Part shown: one piece after another, positions 43,336 through 52,458 of the stretch
Numbering within the stretch: position 1 is the first letter of the stretch
Layout: every line of letters starts with the position of its first letter
DNA from: Mycolicibacterium canariasense
GTDB lineage: Bacteria > Actinomycetota > Actinomycetes > Mycobacteriales > Mycobacteriaceae
NCBI RefSeq assembly: GCF_002101555.1
Contig: NZ_LQOL01000061.1
Span: forward strand, 1 to 64,000
Reading direction: 5' to 3'
Length of the DNA stretch: 64,000 bases
The notes under the pieces: model-generated
What the model was told of the DNA's origin: nothing
The model's input: only the letters and a program-made list of their open reading frames with translations
The model's database searches: none
Program-made: the position numbers and the translations under genes

Positions 43336-43994
43336 GGCTCGCGGTGTCGCTGGCGGCGGTTGCCGTCCTGGTCGCGGGGTGCGGCGACGACGTCCCGGAC
43401 TACCAGTCGCTGTTGACCACCACCACGACGACGACCACGAGCGCCGCACCCGGGGCCCAGAAGCCGGTGCCGCTTTCGCAATATCTGGAAAGTGTCGGGG
43501 TGACCGGCGACCCCGTCGCACCGGAGAAACTCACCGACCTGACGGTCGAGCTGCCGCGGCCGGCCGGCTGGCAGGCCTACAGCAACATCAACCTGTCACC
43601 GGGGACGCGAGTGATCGCCAAGGGTGACACGTATCCGACCGCCATGCTCATGGTGTTCAAGCTGACCGGCAATTTCGACGTCGCCGAGGCACTCAAACAC
43701 GCCGACGCCGACGCGGAGCTGTCGCAGAACTTCGTCAAACTCAACGGCTCGAACGAGAACTTCCGCGGCTTCCCGTCGTCGATGATCGAGGGCACCTACG
43801 ACCTGAACGGCCGGCGGATGCAGAGCTACAACCGGATCATCTTGCCGACCGGGACGCCGCCCAAGACCCCGCCGGGGGCACCCGGCCAGCGCTATCTGGT
43901 CCAGCTGACCATCACCAGCTACGCCGAGGAGGCGCAGAAGCAGGGCAAGGACATCGAGGGCATCATCTCGGGGTTCAAGGTCGCCGCCAAGTAG
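43332..43994 (+). CDS. lpqT: LpqT-type lipoprotein
   Basis: A 220-residue LpqN/LpqT family lipoprotein. The signal ends in VLVAGC with Cys17, followed by a run of eight threonines and a Ser/Pro linker, then the compact extracellular domain (about residues 60-220). It starts with GTG 43332, overlapping the ArsC-like gene. LpqT is found next to prs in M. tuberculosis. LpqN-like proteins are mycobacterial envelope proteins that interact with cell-wall transport or lipid synthesis enzymes; the role here is unproven. Confidence 0.88.
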   Translation: MRLAVSLAAVAVLVAGCGDDVPDYQSLLTTTTTTTTSAAPGAQKPVPLSQYLESVGVTGDPVAPEKLTDLTVELPRPAGWQAYSNINLSPGTRVIAKGDTYPTAMLMVFKLTGNFDVAEALKHADADAELSQNFVKLNGSNENFRGFPSSMIEGTYDLNGRRMQSYNRIILPTGTPPKTPPGAPGQRYLVQLTITSYAEEAQKQGKDIEGIISGFKVAAK

Positions 43995-44044
43995 GGTGCG
44001 GCGGGCAGGAGCGAAGCGACCCGGGAATTGGCTACGCTCCCACC

Positions 44045-44908
44045 ATGACCTGGACCGCCGCAGATCTGCCGTCCTTCGCGGGGCGCCGCGTCATCGTCAC
44101 CGGGGCCAACAGCGGCCTGGGCCTGGTCACCGCCCGTGAACTGGCCCGCGTCGGGGCGTCGGTCACGCTGGCGGTGCGCAATCTGGACAAGGGCAACGCG
44201 GCCGCCGCGCAGATGCCCGGCGATGTCACGGTGCGCAAGCTCGATCTGCAGAGCCTGGCCTCGATCCGGGAGTTCGCGGCCGGGGTGGACGGGGTCGACG
44301 TGCTGGTGAACAACGCCGGCATCATGGCGGTGCCGTACGCGCTGACCGCCGACGGCTTCGAGAGCCAGATCGGCACCAATCACCTCGGTCATTTCGCGCT
44401 GACCAATCTGCTGCTGCCCAAGCTCACCGACCGCGTCGTGACCGTGGCCTCGCTGATGCACCTGTTCGGGTGGATCGACCTCAAGGATCTGAACTGGCGC
44501 TCGCGCCCCTACCTGGCCTGGCCGGCCTACGGCCAGTCCAAGCTGGCCAATCTGCTGTTCACCAGCGCGTTGCAGCGCCGGCTCACCGCGGCCGGTTCAC
44601 CGGTCCGGGCGATCGCCGCGCACCCCGGGTACTCGGCCACCAACCTGCAGGGCCAGACCGGGAACCCGATCGGCACCAAGGTGTGGCTGGCGGCCAACAA
44701 GATCGCCACCGACGCCGATTTCGGGGCGAGGCAGACGTTGTACGCGGTCTCCCAGGACGTTCCGGGTGACAGTTTCATCGGGCCCAAGTTCGGGATGCGC
44801 GGCCCGACCGGCCCCGGACCGCGCAGCCCGCTGGCTCGCTCGGCCCGCACCTCGGAACGGCTGTGGGAGCTGTCCGCGCAGCTCACGGACACCGAATTTC
44901 AGATCTGA
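44045..44908 (+). CDS. short-chain dehydrogenase/reductase
   Basis: A 287-residue classical SDR. The nucleotide-binding motif is TGANSGLGLVTA (about residues 19-30), followed by NNAG at about residue 92-95, and the Tyr-Lys pair in YGQSK at about 161-165; the expected Ser is near VASLMH. It resembles the retinol dehydrogenase/protochlorophyllide reductase-like SDRs common in mycobacteria. The substrate is not predictable. It stands alone between lpqT and rplY. Confidence 0.85.
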   Translation: MTWTAADLPSFAGRRVIVTGANSGLGLVTARELARVGASVTLAVRNLDKGNAAAAQMPGDVTVRKLDLQSLASIREFAAGVDGVDVLVNNAGIMAVPYALTADGFESQIGTNHLGHFALTNLLLPKLTDRVVTVASLMHLFGWIDLKDLNWRSRPYLAWPAYGQSKLANLLFTSALQRRLTAAGSPVRAIAAHPGYSATNLQGQTGNPIGTKVWLAANKIATDADFGARQTLYAVSQDVPGDSFIGPKFGMRGPTGPGPRSPLARSARTSERLWELSAQLTDTEFQI

Positions 44909-45026
44909 GGCCCGCGTCGGCTACCCTTGCTGACGTCACGGCGAGGGTGGTCTACCACCGTTATCGACGGGAACCGATTCTGTTGGACCCTGGCCGTGTG
45001 TGAACCGGTTACAGGAGGAACAACAC

Positions 45027-45671
45027 ATGGCCAAGAATTCGGCCCCCAACAAGCTGACCGCCGACGTGCGTACCCGCACCGGTAAGGGCGCCTCGCGCCA
45101 GGCCCGCCGCGACGGCAAGGTACCCACCGTGCTCTACGGGCACGGCACCGATCCCCAGCACCTCGAGCTCAACGCCCGCGATTTCGCCGCCGTGCTGCGG
45201 CACTCGGGCACCAACGCGATCTTGACCCTGGACATCGCCGGCACGGAGCAGCTGGCACTGACCAAGGCCGTGGTCACCCACCCGATCAAGCGCAACATCG
45301 TGCACGCCGACCTGCTGGTCGTGCGCCGCGGCGAGAAGGTGACCGTCGATATCGCGGTCGTCGTCGAGGGTGATGCCGTGCCGGGCACCCTGGTCACCCA
45401 GGACGCCAACACCATCCAGGTGGAGGCCGAGGCGATGTCCATCCCCGAGCAGGTGACCGTGTCGGTCGAGGGCCTCGAGGCAGGTACCCAGATCACCGCC
45501 GGCCAGATCGAGCTGCCCGAGGGTGTCAGCCTGATCGTCGACCCGGAGACCCTGGTGGTCAACGTCGTTGCCGCGCCGACCGCCGAGGACTTGGACGCCG
45601 AGGGCGCCGGCGAGACCGCCGCCGCCGGTGGGGCTGCCGCGGAGCCCGCCGAAGCCGAATCCGCCGAGTAG
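45027..45671 (+). CDS. rplY: ribosomal protein bL25 (CTC form)
   Basis: A 214-residue bL25/CTC general stress ribosomal protein that binds 5S rRNA. The N-terminal L25 domain contains GKGASRQARRDGKVPTVLYG (about residues 16-35), followed by the TL5/CTC beta domain and an acidic Ala/Glu-rich tail. ATG 45027 follows AGGAGGAAC at proper spacing. It is coupled to pth, which begins one base after its stop. Confidence 0.95.
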   Translation: MAKNSAPNKLTADVRTRTGKGASRQARRDGKVPTVLYGHGTDPQHLELNARDFAAVLRHSGTNAILTLDIAGTEQLALTKAVVTHPIKRNIVHADLLVVRRGEKVTVDIAVVVEGDAVPGTLVTQDANTIQVEAEAMSIPEQVTVSVEGLEAGTQITAGQIELPEGVSLIVDPETLVVNVVAAPTAEDLDAEGAGETAAAGGAAAEPAEAESAE

Positions 45672-45672
45672 T

Positions 45673-46248
45673 TTGGCCGAGCCGTTACTGGTGGTTGGGC
45701 TCGGTAACCCCGGGCCCAACTACGCCAAGACCCGGCACAATCTCGGCTTCATGGTGGCCGACATCCTGGCCGGTCGGATCGGCTCGGGTTTCAAGGTGCA
45801 CAAGCGCTCTGGCGCCGAGGTGACCAGGGGCCGGCTGGGTGGCCGGTCCGTGGTGCTGGCCAAGCCCCGGGTGTACATGAACGAATCCGGCCGCCAGGTC
45901 GGGCCGCTGGCCAAGTTCTACTCCGTGGCCCCGGCCGACGTGGTGGTGCTGCACGACGAGCTGGATATCGACTTCGGCCGGATCCGGCTCAAGCTGGGCG
46001 GCGGCGAGGGCGGCCATAACGGGCTGCGCTCGGTGGCCGCCGCGCTGGGCACCAAGGATTTTCAGCGGGTGCGCATCGGCGTCGGCCGCCCGCCCGGTCG
46101 CAAGGATCCCGCCGCCTTCGTACTGGAGGCGTTCAATTCCGTTGAGCGACCCGAGGTTCCGCTGTTGTGCGAGAACGCTGCGGATGCGACGGAACTGCTG
46201 CTGAAGGTCGGCCTGGAGGCCGCCCAGAACACCGTGCACGCCTGGTAG
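45673..46248 (+). CDS. pth: peptidyl-tRNA hydrolase
   Basis: A 191-residue Pth that recycles peptidyl-tRNA. The start of the protein, LVVGLGNPGPNYAKTRHNLGF (with catalytic His near residue 22), and the motif VLHDELDIDFGRIRLK, then GGGEGGHNGLRS, are complete. The only start that keeps the N-terminus is TTG 45673, one base after the rplY stop, giving the usual 191-residue length. It therefore depends on translational coupling to rplY. Confidence 0.95.
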   Translation: MAEPLLVVGLGNPGPNYAKTRHNLGFMVADILAGRIGSGFKVHKRSGAEVTRGRLGGRSVVLAKPRVYMNESGRQVGPLAKFYSVAPADVVVLHDELDIDFGRIRLKLGGGEGGHNGLRSVAAALGTKDFQRVRIGVGRPPGRKDPAAFVLEAFNSVERPEVPLLCENAADATELLLKVGLEAAQNTVHAW

Positions 46249-47091
46249 TCAGTCCGAGGTACGCCTGGCGTAGGCCCGCAGCGCGAACGGTGCCAACACC
46301 GCGGTCATCGCCAGGGACCACGCGACGGTGGCCAGCACGGGGTGGTGCAGCGGCAGTTGCGCATCGGGTGGGGCCGCCGGACCGTTGCCCCACAGCTCCC
46401 GCATGGCCTGTGCCAGCGAGGACACCGGGTTCCACTCCGCGGCCACCCGAAGCCAGCGCGGCATCGGCTCGGTGGGCGCGAAGGTGTTGGCCAGGAACGT
46501 GATAGGGAACAGCACGGTGAACATCACGCCGTTGACCGCCTCGACGGAGCGCATCAACGAGCCGACCAGGATGCCGAACCAGATCATCCCGAACCCGAAC
46601 ACCAGGATGAGCGCGAACGCCAGCACGGCATCGGCCACGCTGCCGCGGATGCGCCAGCCGATACACAGCCCGGTGACCGCCATGACCACGATGCCGATAC
46701 ACGAGTGCAGCAGGCTGGCGATGCTGCGCCCGATCAGGACCGCCGACCGCCGGATGGGCAGCGAGCGGAACCGGTCGATGATGCCTTTCTCGGCGTCGGC
46801 GGTGATCCCGGACGCGACGACGAACGCGGTGAACACGATGGTCTGCGCCTGGATACCCGGCAGCAGGAATTCCCGATAGGACGCCCCACCCCTGGTGGCG
46901 ATCGATGCGCCGAACACGAACGCGAACAGCAGCACGAACATGATCGGCTGAACCGTGACATCGCTGAGCATCTCGGGCATGCGTTTGGTGTGGATCATAT
47001 TGCGTTTCACCATGATCCACGACTGCTGGGCGATGTTGGTGGGCCGGATCACCGGGTGCCCGACGATGGCCTTCTCCGATACGGCGGTCAC
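46249..47091 (-). CDS. ABC-2 type permease, DrrB-like
   Basis: A 280-residue membrane subunit with six hydrophobic segments (first at about residues 45-65, PIMFVLLFAFVFGASI). It contains the ABC-2 permease conserved pattern around GIIDRFRSLPIRRSAVLIGR and SVEAVNGVMFTVLFPITFLANTF. It starts with GTG 47091, overlapping the ATPase stop (GTGA). With the ATPase it forms a DrrAB-like exporter for a drug or a lipid. The stop abuts the pth stop (convergent, no gap). Confidence 0.9.
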   Translation of the reverse strand: MTAVSEKAIVGHPVIRPTNIAQQSWIMVKRNMIHTKRMPEMLSDVTVQPIMFVLLFAFVFGASIATRGGASYREFLLPGIQAQTIVFTAFVVASGITADAEKGIIDRFRSLPIRRSAVLIGRSIASLLHSCIGIVVMAVTGLCIGWRIRGSVADAVLAFALILVFGFGMIWFGILVGSLMRSVEAVNGVMFTVLFPITFLANTFAPTEPMPRWLRVAAEWNPVSSLAQAMRELWGNGPAAPPDAQLPLHHPVLATVAWSLAMTAVLAPFALRAYARRTSD

Positions 47092-48041
47092 GTCGGCACC
47101 TCCTCGGTGTTCTCGGCGCGGTGCCCGGTGAGCGACAGGAACACGTCGTCCAGGCTGGGCCGCGACAGCCCGATGTCGTCGACTTCGATGGCGTTGTCCT
47201 GCAACCAGTTCGCCACGCGGGTCAGTTCGGCGATGCCGTCGGCCGCCGCGGTGAGCTGCCGGGCGCCGAGGTCGACGTGCACCTCGGCCCCCGCGCGGCC
47301 CAGCAGTTCGCGAGCCGCGGGCAGGTCGGCCGCGTGGGACACCGTCACCACCAGGCTGGCATTGCCGGCCTGCTGTTTGAGTTGCAGCGGCGTGCCTTCG
47401 GCAATGATCCGGCCGTGGTCGATGACGACGATGTCGTCGGCGAGCTGATCGGCCTCTTCCAGGTACTGGGTGGTGAGCAGCACGGTGGTGCCGCCGGCAA
47501 CGAGCTCGCGCAGAACCTCCCACAGGTCGCTGCGGCTGCGCGGGTCCAGCCCGGTGGTGGGCTCGTCCAGGAACAGCACCGGCGGGGCGGCGATCAGGCT
47601 GACCGCCAGGTCGAGCCGCCGGCGCATCCCGCCGGAGTACGCGCGCACCGGACGGTCGGCGGCGTCCACCAGATCGAACTGTTCGAGCAGCCGGTCCCCC
47701 AGCTGTTTGAGCTGCTTGCGACCGATCCCGTAGAGGCCGCCGATCATCCGGATGTTCTCCCGGCCGGTGAGCAGTTCGTCGACGGTGGCGGCCTGCCCGG
47801 TGAGCCCCATGTTCCGGCGCACCATATCGGGCTGGGTCCGCACGTCGTACCCGGCGACCCGCGCGGTGCCGGCGGTGGGTTCCGACAGCGTGGTCATCAT
47901 GCGCACCGTGGTGGTCTTGCCGGCGCCGTTGGGCCCCAGCAGGCCCAGCACCGCGCCTTGCGGCACGGTGAAACTCACCCCGTCGACCGCGCGATGCGCG
48001 CCGAACTCCTTGACGAGGTCGATCGCCTCGATGGCCGGCAT
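47088..48041 (-). CDS. ABC transporter ATPase, DrrA-like
   Basis: A 317-residue ATP-binding subunit of the DrrA daunorubicin-resistance type. Walker A LGPNGAGKTTT (about residues 38-48), signature YSGGMRRRLD, Walker B PPVLFLDEPTTGLD and the switch His region are all seen, followed by a C-terminal DUF4162-like extension. I chose ATG 48041 with GGGGAAGG upstream; the longer frame to 48107 begins in a dispersed intergenic repeat. It is coupled to the permease gene by a GTGA overlap. Confidence 0.9.
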   Translation of the reverse strand: MPAIEAIDLVKEFGAHRAVDGVSFTVPQGAVLGLLGPNGAGKTTTVRMMTTLSEPTAGTARVAGYDVRTQPDMVRRNMGLTGQAATVDELLTGRENIRMIGGLYGIGRKQLKQLGDRLLEQFDLVDAADRPVRAYSGGMRRRLDLAVSLIAAPPVLFLDEPTTGLDPRSRSDLWEVLRELVAGGTTVLLTTQYLEEADQLADDIVVIDHGRIIAEGTPLQLKQQAGNASLVVTVSHAADLPAARELLGRAGAEVHVDLGARQLTAAADGIAELTRVANWLQDNAIEVDDIGLSRPSLDDVFLSLTGHRAENTEEVPT

Positions 48042-48206
48042 GTCGCCTTCCCCCGTCGCTTCGCTCGCCCTGGTCATGGGGTCAACCGTAGCGAGACACC
48101 CCGACAACCCACCATCGTTTTTCCGGCGTCAAGATCGCCGCGTATCGCGTAAAGATTCCGTTCACGAGACCGCCGCCGCTGCCGACGCGGCGTAGACCTG
48201 GTATCC

Positions 48207-48698
48207 ATGAGCACCGCCACGCAGACCACCCGTTGGCATCGCCTGATCGACGGCAACCGCTCCTGGGGGTCGTTGCACATCTCGGCCACCCGCTACGGCG
48301 TCACCCGGTACCGGCTGGTGCTCTTCCCGCCCGGCCTGTCCACCGAGCAGCGTCGCCTGCTGCGGGTCTGGCGGGCCTGGCCTACGTGGGGTCTGGCGGT
48401 CTGGCTGGTGCTGGAGGTGGCACTGCTGCCGACCATGGGAACCGCTGCGGCGCTGACGCTTTCCACCTTTGTCGCGGTCTCGGCCGGGGCGGTGTCGATG
48501 GCGTGCGTCGACCAGTTCCGGCGCGAGGTCCGGACCTTGACGGTGCTGAGGATGGCCGGTGTGAACGAGCGCGAAACGGCCGAGATGTTCGCCGAGTTGA
48601 AGCGGCACGCCACCACGCTCGCCCTGGCCGACCGGCACCTCACCGGGGCCGACCACGAGGCCGCGGTGTGGCGCGTCTACGAGCGGATGGCGGCCTGA
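48207..48698 (+). CDS. DUF6611-type small membrane protein
   Basis: A 163-residue protein with two central hydrophobic segments (about residues 58-77 and 78-98, LALLPTMG-type turn between). The N-terminus WGSLHISATRYGVTRYRLVLFPPG is typical of an actinobacterial family of unknown function (DUF6611). It overlaps the DUF998 gene convergently by 22 bases. Function unknown. Confidence 0.75.
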   Translation: MSTATQTTRWHRLIDGNRSWGSLHISATRYGVTRYRLVLFPPGLSTEQRRLLRVWRAWPTWGLAVWLVLEVALLPTMGTAAALTLSTFVAVSAGAVSMACVDQFRREVRTLTVLRMAGVNERETAEMFAELKRHATTLALADRHLTGADHEAAVWRVYERMAA

Positions 48699-49330
48699 GG
48701 CGCGCCGCGGATCAACCACACCGCCAGCGCCAGCACCGCGGCCACCTCGAACCCGGCGATCCCGCGCTCCACCAGGCCGAGCGGGATGATCCGCCACCAG
48801 GACCGCTCGGTCACCGCCGCCACCGCGATCGCCCCGAACAGCACGCCGAGCCACCCGATCGACCCCCAGGCCAGCCAGCGCGCGGTCCGGGCCCAGATCT
48901 CGCGGCCGCGGGCGATCACCAGGACGGCCACCGGCAGCGCCAGGAACGCCAGCAGCGTCGCGACCCGGTGCACGGTACCGCTCGTGCTGGGCCCGACCGC
49001 CCAGTTGTGTTTGGGAAAGGCAACCACGCCGAGCAACCCGATCACCCACAGCGCCATCAGCACCGACCCCGGGGAGAGCGGGGACAGCCGGCCGGCGTGG
49101 ATCAGCCCGGCCAGCAGCAGCGCCGACCCGGCCGCCAGTGCCAGCACGGCGGTCACGAAAAGCCAACCGCCGGTGGTGAACACATACTCGGAGATGGTGG
49201 CGCGGCGCAGTGTGCGGCCGCGCAGCGGCTCGCCACCGAGGACGGCGTCCAGTGCCAGCACGGTCAGCAGGGACGTGGCCGCGCCCGCCACCGCGATCCA
49301 GCCGAACAGCACGTGAAGACGCCGGTTCAT
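48677..49330 (-). CDS. DUF998 membrane protein
   Basis: A 217-residue polytopic protein with six hydrophobic segments, matching the DUF998 family. The first is at about residues 6-30 and the last at about 190-208. The conserved TISEYVFTTGGWLF region follows the first helix and FPKHNWAVGPSTSGTVHRV lies between helices 3 and 4. Function unknown. It lies downstream of the iron-sulfur protein gene with 16 bp between, so both may be cotranscribed. Confidence 0.8.
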   Translation of the reverse strand: MNRRLHVLFGWIAVAGAATSLLTVLALDAVLGGEPLRGRTLRRATISEYVFTTGGWLFVTAVLALAAGSALLLAGLIHAGRLSPLSPGSVLMALWVIGLLGVVAFPKHNWAVGPSTSGTVHRVATLLAFLALPVAVLVIARGREIWARTARWLAWGSIGWLGVLFGAIAVAAVTERSWWRIIPLGLVERGIAGFEVAAVLALAVWLIRGAPQAAIRS

Positions 49331-49346
49331 CGAACCAGCCTACCGA

Positions 49347-50381
49347 TCAGCGGCCCCGGACCCCGCTGTCGACCACCTTCACCGTCTTGTGCGGATACCG
49401 TTTCTCGGCGTGCGCCTTGGCCGCGGAGTTGGGCAGCACGTAGAGCGTCTCCTTCTTTTCCTGCAGGGGTTTGAGCACCAGGTCCATGAATCCCTTGCGG
49501 TCGTCGAGGTAGGGCTCGATCACATCCTCCCCGGCCGGGCAGACCGCCAGGCAGTACGCCGCCTTGTAGTTGGCCTTGAACGACAGGCTCTGCCACATCG
49601 AGGCGTTCTCCGAATCGGTGACCCTGGACCGGAAATCCTGCCCGTCGGCACTGTCGGCGATGGTCTGCACCCAGTCGGTGAACCCGCCCATGAATTCCCG
49701 GTAGTTGTGCACCGAGCAGGCCATGAAGTCGAACTCGCCGTCCTTGCCGATCGCGCCGACGGGACAGGCCGCCACGCACAGCTTGCATTCCAGGCACGGT
49801 GAATAGTCCAGCGGCGCACCGTATTCGGAGATCGGTGCGCCCACCAGCAGGGTGCCCAGAATGATGAAGTTGCCGAACTTGGGGTGGATGACGTTGCGGT
49901 GGATGCCCATGACGCCCAGGCCCGCCGCGACGGCCACCGGCTTGTGCGCGATCACCCAGATACGACCGGGGAACTTGTCCATCTCCATCGGGAACGTCGC
50001 CGACGGGTTGATCACGCGATAACCGGTGTCCTCCAGCGTCCGGGTGATGCGGTGCGCGGCCTCGTTGATGATCTCGCCGGTGCGGTGGAACTCCTGATTG
50101 GCCACGCTGCGCTCCGACGAGCGCACGTTGTCCCGGTTCATCTTCACCACGAGCGAGATGTAGCTGCGCACCCCGGGCAGCGCGGTTTCGGCGTGTTCGC
50201 GTTCCGATGCCAGGGCGGCGTCGTCGAACGACGCGAACGCGACATCGTCGGCACCGGCGTCCAGACAGATCCGGCGCAGCCAGTCCGCGTCGATCACCGG
50301 TGGCACGGCCGAGCGGGGCCGGGCGCGCACCGCCTGCACGGTGGGGTGGTCGGCGAGGCGCGCGGGGAGTTTGTCCGTCAT
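49347..50381 (-). CDS. 4Fe-4S protein, QueG/reductive-dehalogenase-like
   Basis: A 344-residue iron-sulfur protein with two 4Fe-4S clusters: CLECKLCVAACP (about residues 195-206) and CLAVCP (about 275-280). The N-terminal half resembles the cobalamin-binding fold of epoxyqueuosine reductase (QueG), but no queuosine genes are nearby, so the reaction is open. I chose ATG 50381: a TATACT -10 element (complement of 50389-50394) lies seven bases before it, as for a leaderless mRNA. An ATG at 50399 lies inside the palindrome and is less likely. Confidence 0.8.
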   Translation of the reverse strand: MTDKLPARLADHPTVQAVRARPRSAVPPVIDADWLRRICLDAGADDVAFASFDDAALASEREHAETALPGVRSYISLVVKMNRDNVRSSERSVANQEFHRTGEIINEAAHRITRTLEDTGYRVINPSATFPMEMDKFPGRIWVIAHKPVAVAAGLGVMGIHRNVIHPKFGNFIILGTLLVGAPISEYGAPLDYSPCLECKLCVAACPVGAIGKDGEFDFMACSVHNYREFMGGFTDWVQTIADSADGQDFRSRVTDSENASMWQSLSFKANYKAAYCLAVCPAGEDVIEPYLDDRKGFMDLVLKPLQEKKETLYVLPNSAAKAHAEKRYPHKTVKVVDSGVRGR

Positions 50382-50413
50382 CCATCTGAGTATAGACATA
50401 TATACTCAGATGG
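50382..50413. promoter_or_regulatory. perfect 13-bp inverted repeat, operator
   Basis: CCATCTGAGTATA and TATACTCAGATGG flank a 6-bp spacer. The site covers the -10 element of the iron-sulfur gene and contains a mirrored TATACT on the other strand, so it serves a divergent promoter pair. Typical of an autoregulated TetR operator. Confidence 0.75.
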
Positions 50414-50550
50414 GGCCGGGCCGGCGCCCTTCGCTCATCTCCGACGACGTGGTGGACGAACCGGCCCGCCGACGACCAGAAGGTCAGAAACGACGAGGCG
50501 CCGCTACCTCAGCAGCGACGCCTCGACGTATGCCAGGAACTAGCCGGTGA
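50410..50550 (+). pseudogene. possible N-terminal stub of a divergent TetR regulator
   Basis: A 46-codon frame begins at ATG 50410 right after the mirrored TATACT element. Its first residues, RRPSLISDDVVDE, resemble the usual TetR N-terminus (GRRPSLxRDDVVDAAL), but similarity stops there and the frame runs across a terminator hairpin. I read it as the remnant of a divergent TetR gene that has been deleted after about 17 codons. This rests on one short resemblance. Confidence 0.35.
50494..50525 (-). terminator. terminator of the acyl-AMP ligase gene
   Basis: CGAGGCG (50494-50500) pairs with CGCCTCG (50519-50525), and CGCT with AGCG inside after single unpaired bases, loop of 8. On the minus strand it lies 15 bases after the ligase stop and is followed by a short T-rich stretch. 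Confidence 0.6.
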
Positions 50551-52177
50551 CCAGCGCGACCGAATTGGCCCGGCGCAGCTTGCCCGACGGGGTCTTCGGG
50601 ATGGTGCCCGGGCCCAGCACGACCACGTTGCGGGGACGGACGTCGACCTCGGTCACCACCTCGTGCGCCACCTGATGCTCGATGCGGCGCACCTCGGCGG
50701 GATCCTGGTAGGCGTTGGACTCCACCGCGACCGCGAAGGTCTCCCGGGAGTGCCCGGCATCCAGCCGGACGGCGACCGCGCAGCCGGGGCGCACGCCCTC
50801 GACGCGGCCGGCCGCACGCTCGATGTCGGTCGGGTAGATGTTGCGCCCGGCCATGATGATGACGTCCTTGACGCGGCCGCAGACGACGACGTTGCCGTCC
50901 TCGGTGAGGTAGCCGAGATCGCCGGTGTCGTACCAGCCGTGCTCGTCCTGGGTGGGCAGGAAGCCGGCCATGGTGATGTAGCCGGGGGTCACCGACTCAC
51001 CGCGCAGCTGGATGACCCCGACGCCGCGGGCCGGCAGCACGTTGCCGTCCTCGTCGACGACGCGCGCCTCCAGATCCTGGAGCAGTGGGCCGAGCGTCGC
51101 GAGCCGGCGGGTGTTGCCCTTGCTGGCGGGCACCGCGCGGCGCAGCGCGGCCAGCAGGTCGGCATCCACCTCGTCGACCACCAGACCGGCGTTGCACGGG
51201 GAGAACGACACCGCCAGGCAGGTCTCGGCCATGCCGTAGGCCGGCAGGATCGCCGAGGACTGCAGCCCGAACGGCTTGCCCGCGTCCAGCAGGTCTTCGA
51301 CGTCGGCGGGCTCCACCGGCTCGGCACCGGACAGGGCGAAGCGCAGGGTGGACAGATCGAAGTCGCCCGGCTTGGCCTGCCGGCGCAGCCGCTTGGCCAG
51401 CAGCGCGTAGGCGAAGTTGGGGGCCGCCGTCATGGTGCCCTTGTACTTGTCGATCAGCTTGGCCCACAGGAGCGTGTCGCGCAGGAAGTCCATCGGCGTC
51501 ACCTTGACCAGCTCGGCGCCGAAGTACATCGGGATGGTGAGGAAGCCGACCATGCCCATGTCGTGGAAGCAGGGCAGCCAGCTGACCATGACGTCCTTGT
51601 CGACGTCGTACTGCGCGCCGATGAACATGGCCTCGGCGTTGGAGTAGATGTTGCGGTGGGTGATCTGGACGGCCTTGGGAGATCCGGTGGACCCGGACGT
51701 CAGCTGCATCAGCGCGAGGTCGTCCTCGTCGGTCTCGACCGGGTCGATGGGGTCGGCGGCGAGCAGGTCGCCCACCTTGAGCACCGTGATGCCCTTCTCC
51801 TCGAGCACCGGGATGGCGACGATGAACGGCTCCGAGACGATGACGGCCTTGGCCTCGATCATGCCGATGACGGTCATGGTGTCCTCGGCCCAGACCGCCA
51901 GGTCGGTGCGCGGGGTGGGCTGGTGCAGCATGGTCAGGCTGGCACCGCGCATCCACACACCCTGCGCGGTGGGCGCGATCTCGACCGGGAAGCCGGCCAG
52001 CACACCGATGGCGTCGCCGGACCCGATGCCCGCGGCAGCCAGGCCGCCGGCGATGCGGCGGGCGCGCTCGTGGACTTCACCCCAGGTGTGGCGGATGGGG
52101 TCGTGCGGCTCACCGGTGACCATGCCCCGCGCGCTCTCCCTGGCGCTGCGGTACATCTTGTCGGTAAAACGGCTCAC
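50540..52177 (-). CDS. long-chain fatty acyl-AMP ligase (Pks16-like)
   Basis: A 545-residue adenylate-forming enzyme of the FadD/FAAL group, corresponding to Pks16 (Rv1013) by position. The AMP-binding motif is LTSGSTGSPKAV (about residues 157-168), followed by YGMAETCLAV, the YDTGDLGYL motif and the final GTIPKTPSGKLRR with the catalytic lysine. It activates a fatty acid as acyl-AMP, probably for a lipid pathway of the envelope. It has a hydrophilic N-terminus and no membrane segments. A strong AGG-type site precedes ATG 52177. Confidence 0.9.
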   Translation of the reverse strand: MSRFTDKMYRSARESARGMVTGEPHDPIRHTWGEVHERARRIAGGLAAAGIGSGDAIGVLAGFPVEIAPTAQGVWMRGASLTMLHQPTPRTDLAVWAEDTMTVIGMIEAKAVIVSEPFIVAIPVLEEKGITVLKVGDLLAADPIDPVETDEDDLALMQLTSGSTGSPKAVQITHRNIYSNAEAMFIGAQYDVDKDVMVSWLPCFHDMGMVGFLTIPMYFGAELVKVTPMDFLRDTLLWAKLIDKYKGTMTAAPNFAYALLAKRLRRQAKPGDFDLSTLRFALSGAEPVEPADVEDLLDAGKPFGLQSSAILPAYGMAETCLAVSFSPCNAGLVVDEVDADLLAALRRAVPASKGNTRRLATLGPLLQDLEARVVDEDGNVLPARGVGVIQLRGESVTPGYITMAGFLPTQDEHGWYDTGDLGYLTEDGNVVVCGRVKDVIIMAGRNIYPTDIERAAGRVEGVRPGCAVAVRLDAGHSRETFAVAVESNAYQDPAEVRRIEHQVAHEVVTEVDVRPRNVVVLGPGTIPKTPSGKLRRANSVALVTG

Positions 52178-52287
52178 GGCAACCTCCTGGATGTCTGGAG
52201 GCGCGTCGCATGCGACGTCGACCCCAGTGTCATTGCACGTTTCCCTATATTCCGCCTGCTAGCGCACACTTTTCGAGAGGCGCGCGC

Positions 52288-52310
52288 ACACAATTGGGAA
52301 GCAGTTGTGT
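52288..52310. promoter_or_regulatory. inverted repeat upstream of acyl-AMP ligase
   Basis: ACACAATTG and CAGTTGTGT are inverted with one mismatch (a G-U pair in RNA) and a 5-bp spacer, 111 bp upstream of the ligase start. Possible operator. Otherwise the 52178-52458 gap holds no gene that I can see. Confidence 0.4.
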
Positions 52311-52405
52311 CTCGAAACGGTGATGGACCAGCGAACCCAGTTCCCCCGAACGGCTCTGTTGCGTAGGGAACGCCCGGATAAGCGCCAGTCTCCACCGTCA
52401 GCCAT

Positions 52406-52427
52406 CTTAAGAGACCCTTAAGTAACT
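52406..52427. promoter_or_regulatory. 11-bp direct repeat, response-regulator-like
   Basis: CTTAAGAGACC is followed at one helical turn by CTTAAGTAACT. Two CTTAAG hexamers 11 bp apart resemble the direct-repeat sites of OmpR-family regulators. No sensor pair is nearby; low confidence. Confidence 0.3.
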
Positions 52428-52458
52428 GCCAAACTGTCGCGAGAATTGAGGGATGGGT

